Assembly: GCA_002898275.1 (NCBI GenBank)
Contig: BEIQ01000001.1
Location: 551,899-615,898, forward strand
Origin: a bacterium HR40
GTDB lineage: Bacteria > Pseudomonadota > Alphaproteobacteria > Geminicoccales > Geminicoccaceae
Length of the DNA: 64,000 nucleotides
Reading direction: 5' to 3'
The notes under the pieces are model-generated. The model saw only the letters and a list, made by a program, of their open reading frames with translations. It had not been told where the DNA came from and searched no databases. Each line of letters opens with the position of its first letter. Position 1 is the first letter of the stretch. A program made the translations under genes and the position numbers. This document shows, piece after piece, positions 62,826 through 64,000 of this stretch.

Positions 62826-64000
62826 CCGCGGACCCTGAGCCCTGCGAGGGCGGCGAATGGCCGCTCCGAATCCGGTGGCCCGTCCCTCTCTGGAGCTTTC
62901 GACGACTTCGGCCGCCGCCGCGGGGACGCCAGCATCCACAAGGGCCCGGTGCCCTCTCGGAGGCTCGTCGCCGTTGGCCGGAAGCCGAGGGCGCGCGCCA
63001 TCCCCTCGAGCTCCTCGCGGGTGAGCCCGGCCTCGGCTGCCAGTTCTGGCGGGAGCGGGAAGCGACGGTGACGGCGCGCGAGAGCGCGCAGGCGCGCGGC
63101 GAGTCGCTCGCCGAGGTCGACCCTGAGCGCGAAGTCGCGGACGGGCACGAATCCGAGTTGCAGCGCCCACTCGCGGGCCGCCTGCGGGAGACCGCGCAAC
63201 ACCGTGCAGCCAGGAGAGGGCACCGGCACCGGCGCGCCGGTCCAGATGGCGAGCAGCCGCGCTCGCGCCTCGATGGCTGCCGGACGCAACAAAGGGGCGA
63301 CATAGACATGGTGGACGCCGAAGCGCACGCCGAGGCGTGTGAGGAGGCGGCGATCCGGGGTCGTGAGGCCGGCAAGAAGGCCATCGACCTGCTCCCGCGG
63401 CACCAGCCCCGCCGCCTCCGCCAGTTGGAAGGCGAGGCCGCGGGCACTGCCGCTCGCCTCTGGCGAATCCGAGAGCGCTTGCAGGGCCTCGAGGGGCGCG
63501 AGCACGCAGGCGAAATGGGTAGCGAGCCAGTTCTCGATGCGGGCCTTGAGGGCGGTGCCGCGATCGACGATCTCGGGAGCCAGCAGGAGCTCGATGAGTG
63601 GCCGCAACAGCGAGGGGCCGCGGGCGAGGCGAGCGATCGCCGCGCCCTCCCAGTGGACCTCGTGGCCCACGAGGGTGAACGCACACGGGCCGGCCTGCTC
63701 GATCGCCCCGAGGCGTCGCCGCAGTTCGCGACCCACGGCACGGCGAGCGGCTCGGGCCACCATCCGGGCCTCGAGATCGCCCGCCACCGCCTGCGGGAGA
63801 AAGCGCAGCCCCTCGATCCGCCCGACGAGGCGCCCATCCACCAGCACCTCGCCGCTTTGCCGCTCGACATGGCTCTCGAGCTCGCCGCGCTCGCGCAGCT
63901 GGCGCAACAAAGCGGTCGTCCGGCGGTCGACGAAGCGTTGGGTGAGGCGGGCGTGCAGGGCGTCCGACAGCCGGTCCTCCACCGCGCGCGTGCGCTCTTG
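62822..64000 (-). CDS. Helicase, C-terminal part (Suv3-like), cut by the window edge
   Basis: At least 392 residues of the C-terminal region of a large alphaproteobacterial helicase; the motor domains lie beyond 64000. Visible segments: RQSGEVLVDGRLVGRIEGLR, EGLRFLPQAVAG, LGVRFGVHHVYVAPLLRPAA, and AREWALQLGFVPVRDFALRV. The C terminus is Arg-rich and disordered (ASPRRRPKSSKAPERDG). It is translationally coupled to the S4 gene. The family name comes from synteny and remembered C-terminal sequence. Confidence 0.8.
   Translation of the reverse strand, partial: QERTRAVEDRLSDALHARLTQRFVDRRTTALLRQLRERGELESHVERQSGEVLVDGRLVGRIEGLRFLPQAVAGDLEARMVARAARRAVGRELRRRLGAIEQAGPCAFTLVGHEVHWEGAAIARLARGPSLLRPLIELLLAPEIVDRGTALKARIENWLATHFACVLAPLEALQALSDSPEASGSARGLAFQLAEAAGLVPREQVDGLLAGLTTPDRRLLTRLGVRFGVHHVYVAPLLRPAAIEARARLLAIWTGAPVPVPSPGCTVLRGLPQAAREWALQLGFVPVRDFALRVDLGERLAARLRALARRHRRFPLPPELAAEAGLTREELEGMARALGFRPTATSLREGTGPLWMLASPRRRPKSSKAPERDGPPDSERPFAALAGLRVRG

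Noticed and set aside
1-64000. CRISPR arrays, insertion sequences, prophage or integrase genes
   Set aside because: No spaced short repeats, transposase or integrase-like proteins, or paired terminal inverted repeats were seen anywhere in the window.

Overview
This 64 kb window is GC-rich chromosomal DNA from an alphaproteobacterium. Three things point there: a flagellar block in the Caulobacter-type order fliK-flgD-flgE-sciP-fliF-fliG-fliH-fliN-motA-flbD-flhA-flhF-flhG, the CtrA antagonist SciP (DUF1153), and the housekeeping run leuS-lptE-holA. The organism is also a C1 metaboliser. The window carries a formaldehyde-activating enzyme of the tetrahydromethanopterin (H4MPT) pathway, methanofuran-synthesis genes, a complete pqqABCDE operon and two different formate dehydrogenases. 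No genus can be assigned safely from the sequence alone.

Layout. 1-890: a decayed histone-deacetylase-family gene, with two in-frame stops, a one-base frameshift and lost zinc ligands. 862-2253 (-): an FAD-linked D-lactate/glycolate-type oxidase. 2418-16241 (+): the flagellar block, with a -24/-12 sigma-54 promoter before fliK, a CtrA box before fliF, and the sigma-54 activator FlbD encoded inside the cluster. 16242-18339: a gene-poor stretch with tRNA-Thr(CGT) and tRNA-Leu(CAG), each with a plausible promoter. 18340-22090: a branched-chain-amino-acid-type binding protein, a YedK/HMCES DNA-repair protein and glycerol-3-phosphate dehydrogenase. 22124-28204 (-): three exported proteins of unknown function, a LysR regulator and pqqABCDE, divergent from fae at 28400 (+).

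29000-31619: a small proline-rich ORF abutting a terminator, then a tightly packed methanofuran group (HisA-related, MfnF-like, MfnB) with overlapping starts and very long convergent 3' overlaps. 31803-45435 (+): one long formate-oxidation array. It holds DUF3305, DUF3306, a TorD-like chaperone, a small Tat protein, a membrane-bound Tat-exported molybdenum/tungsten FDH (alpha, beta, cytochrome b), small exported proteins, a WD40-cytochrome c fusion, and then a cytosolic NAD-linked FDH (NuoEF-like fusion plus NuoG-like catalytic subunit). 45484-46449: cytochrome P460 divergent from an HxlR regulator. 46479-49536: recX, a glycine-rich membrane protein, ChaC and a luciferase-like monooxygenase. 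49621-52361: secA with a clear sigma-70 promoter. 52435-57899 (-): holA, lptE, leuS, a DUF3576 lipoprotein and a putative outer-membrane protein. 58092-60392 (-): two tandem porins sharing an apparently identical 881 bp core. 60587-64000: a JmjC/cupin oxygenase, a YggS-type PLP protein, an S4 RNA-binding protein and the 3' part of a helicase running off the edge.

How it fits together. A PQQ-dependent alcohol dehydrogenase, not in this window, would deliver formaldehyde. Fae and the H4MPT/methanofuran pathway would take it to formate. The two FDHs would send the electrons either to the quinone pool (periplasmic enzyme plus cytochrome b) or to NAD+. Flagellar expression appears layered: CtrA and its inhibitor SciP act on early genes such as fliF, and sigma-54 with FlbD acts on late genes such as fliK.
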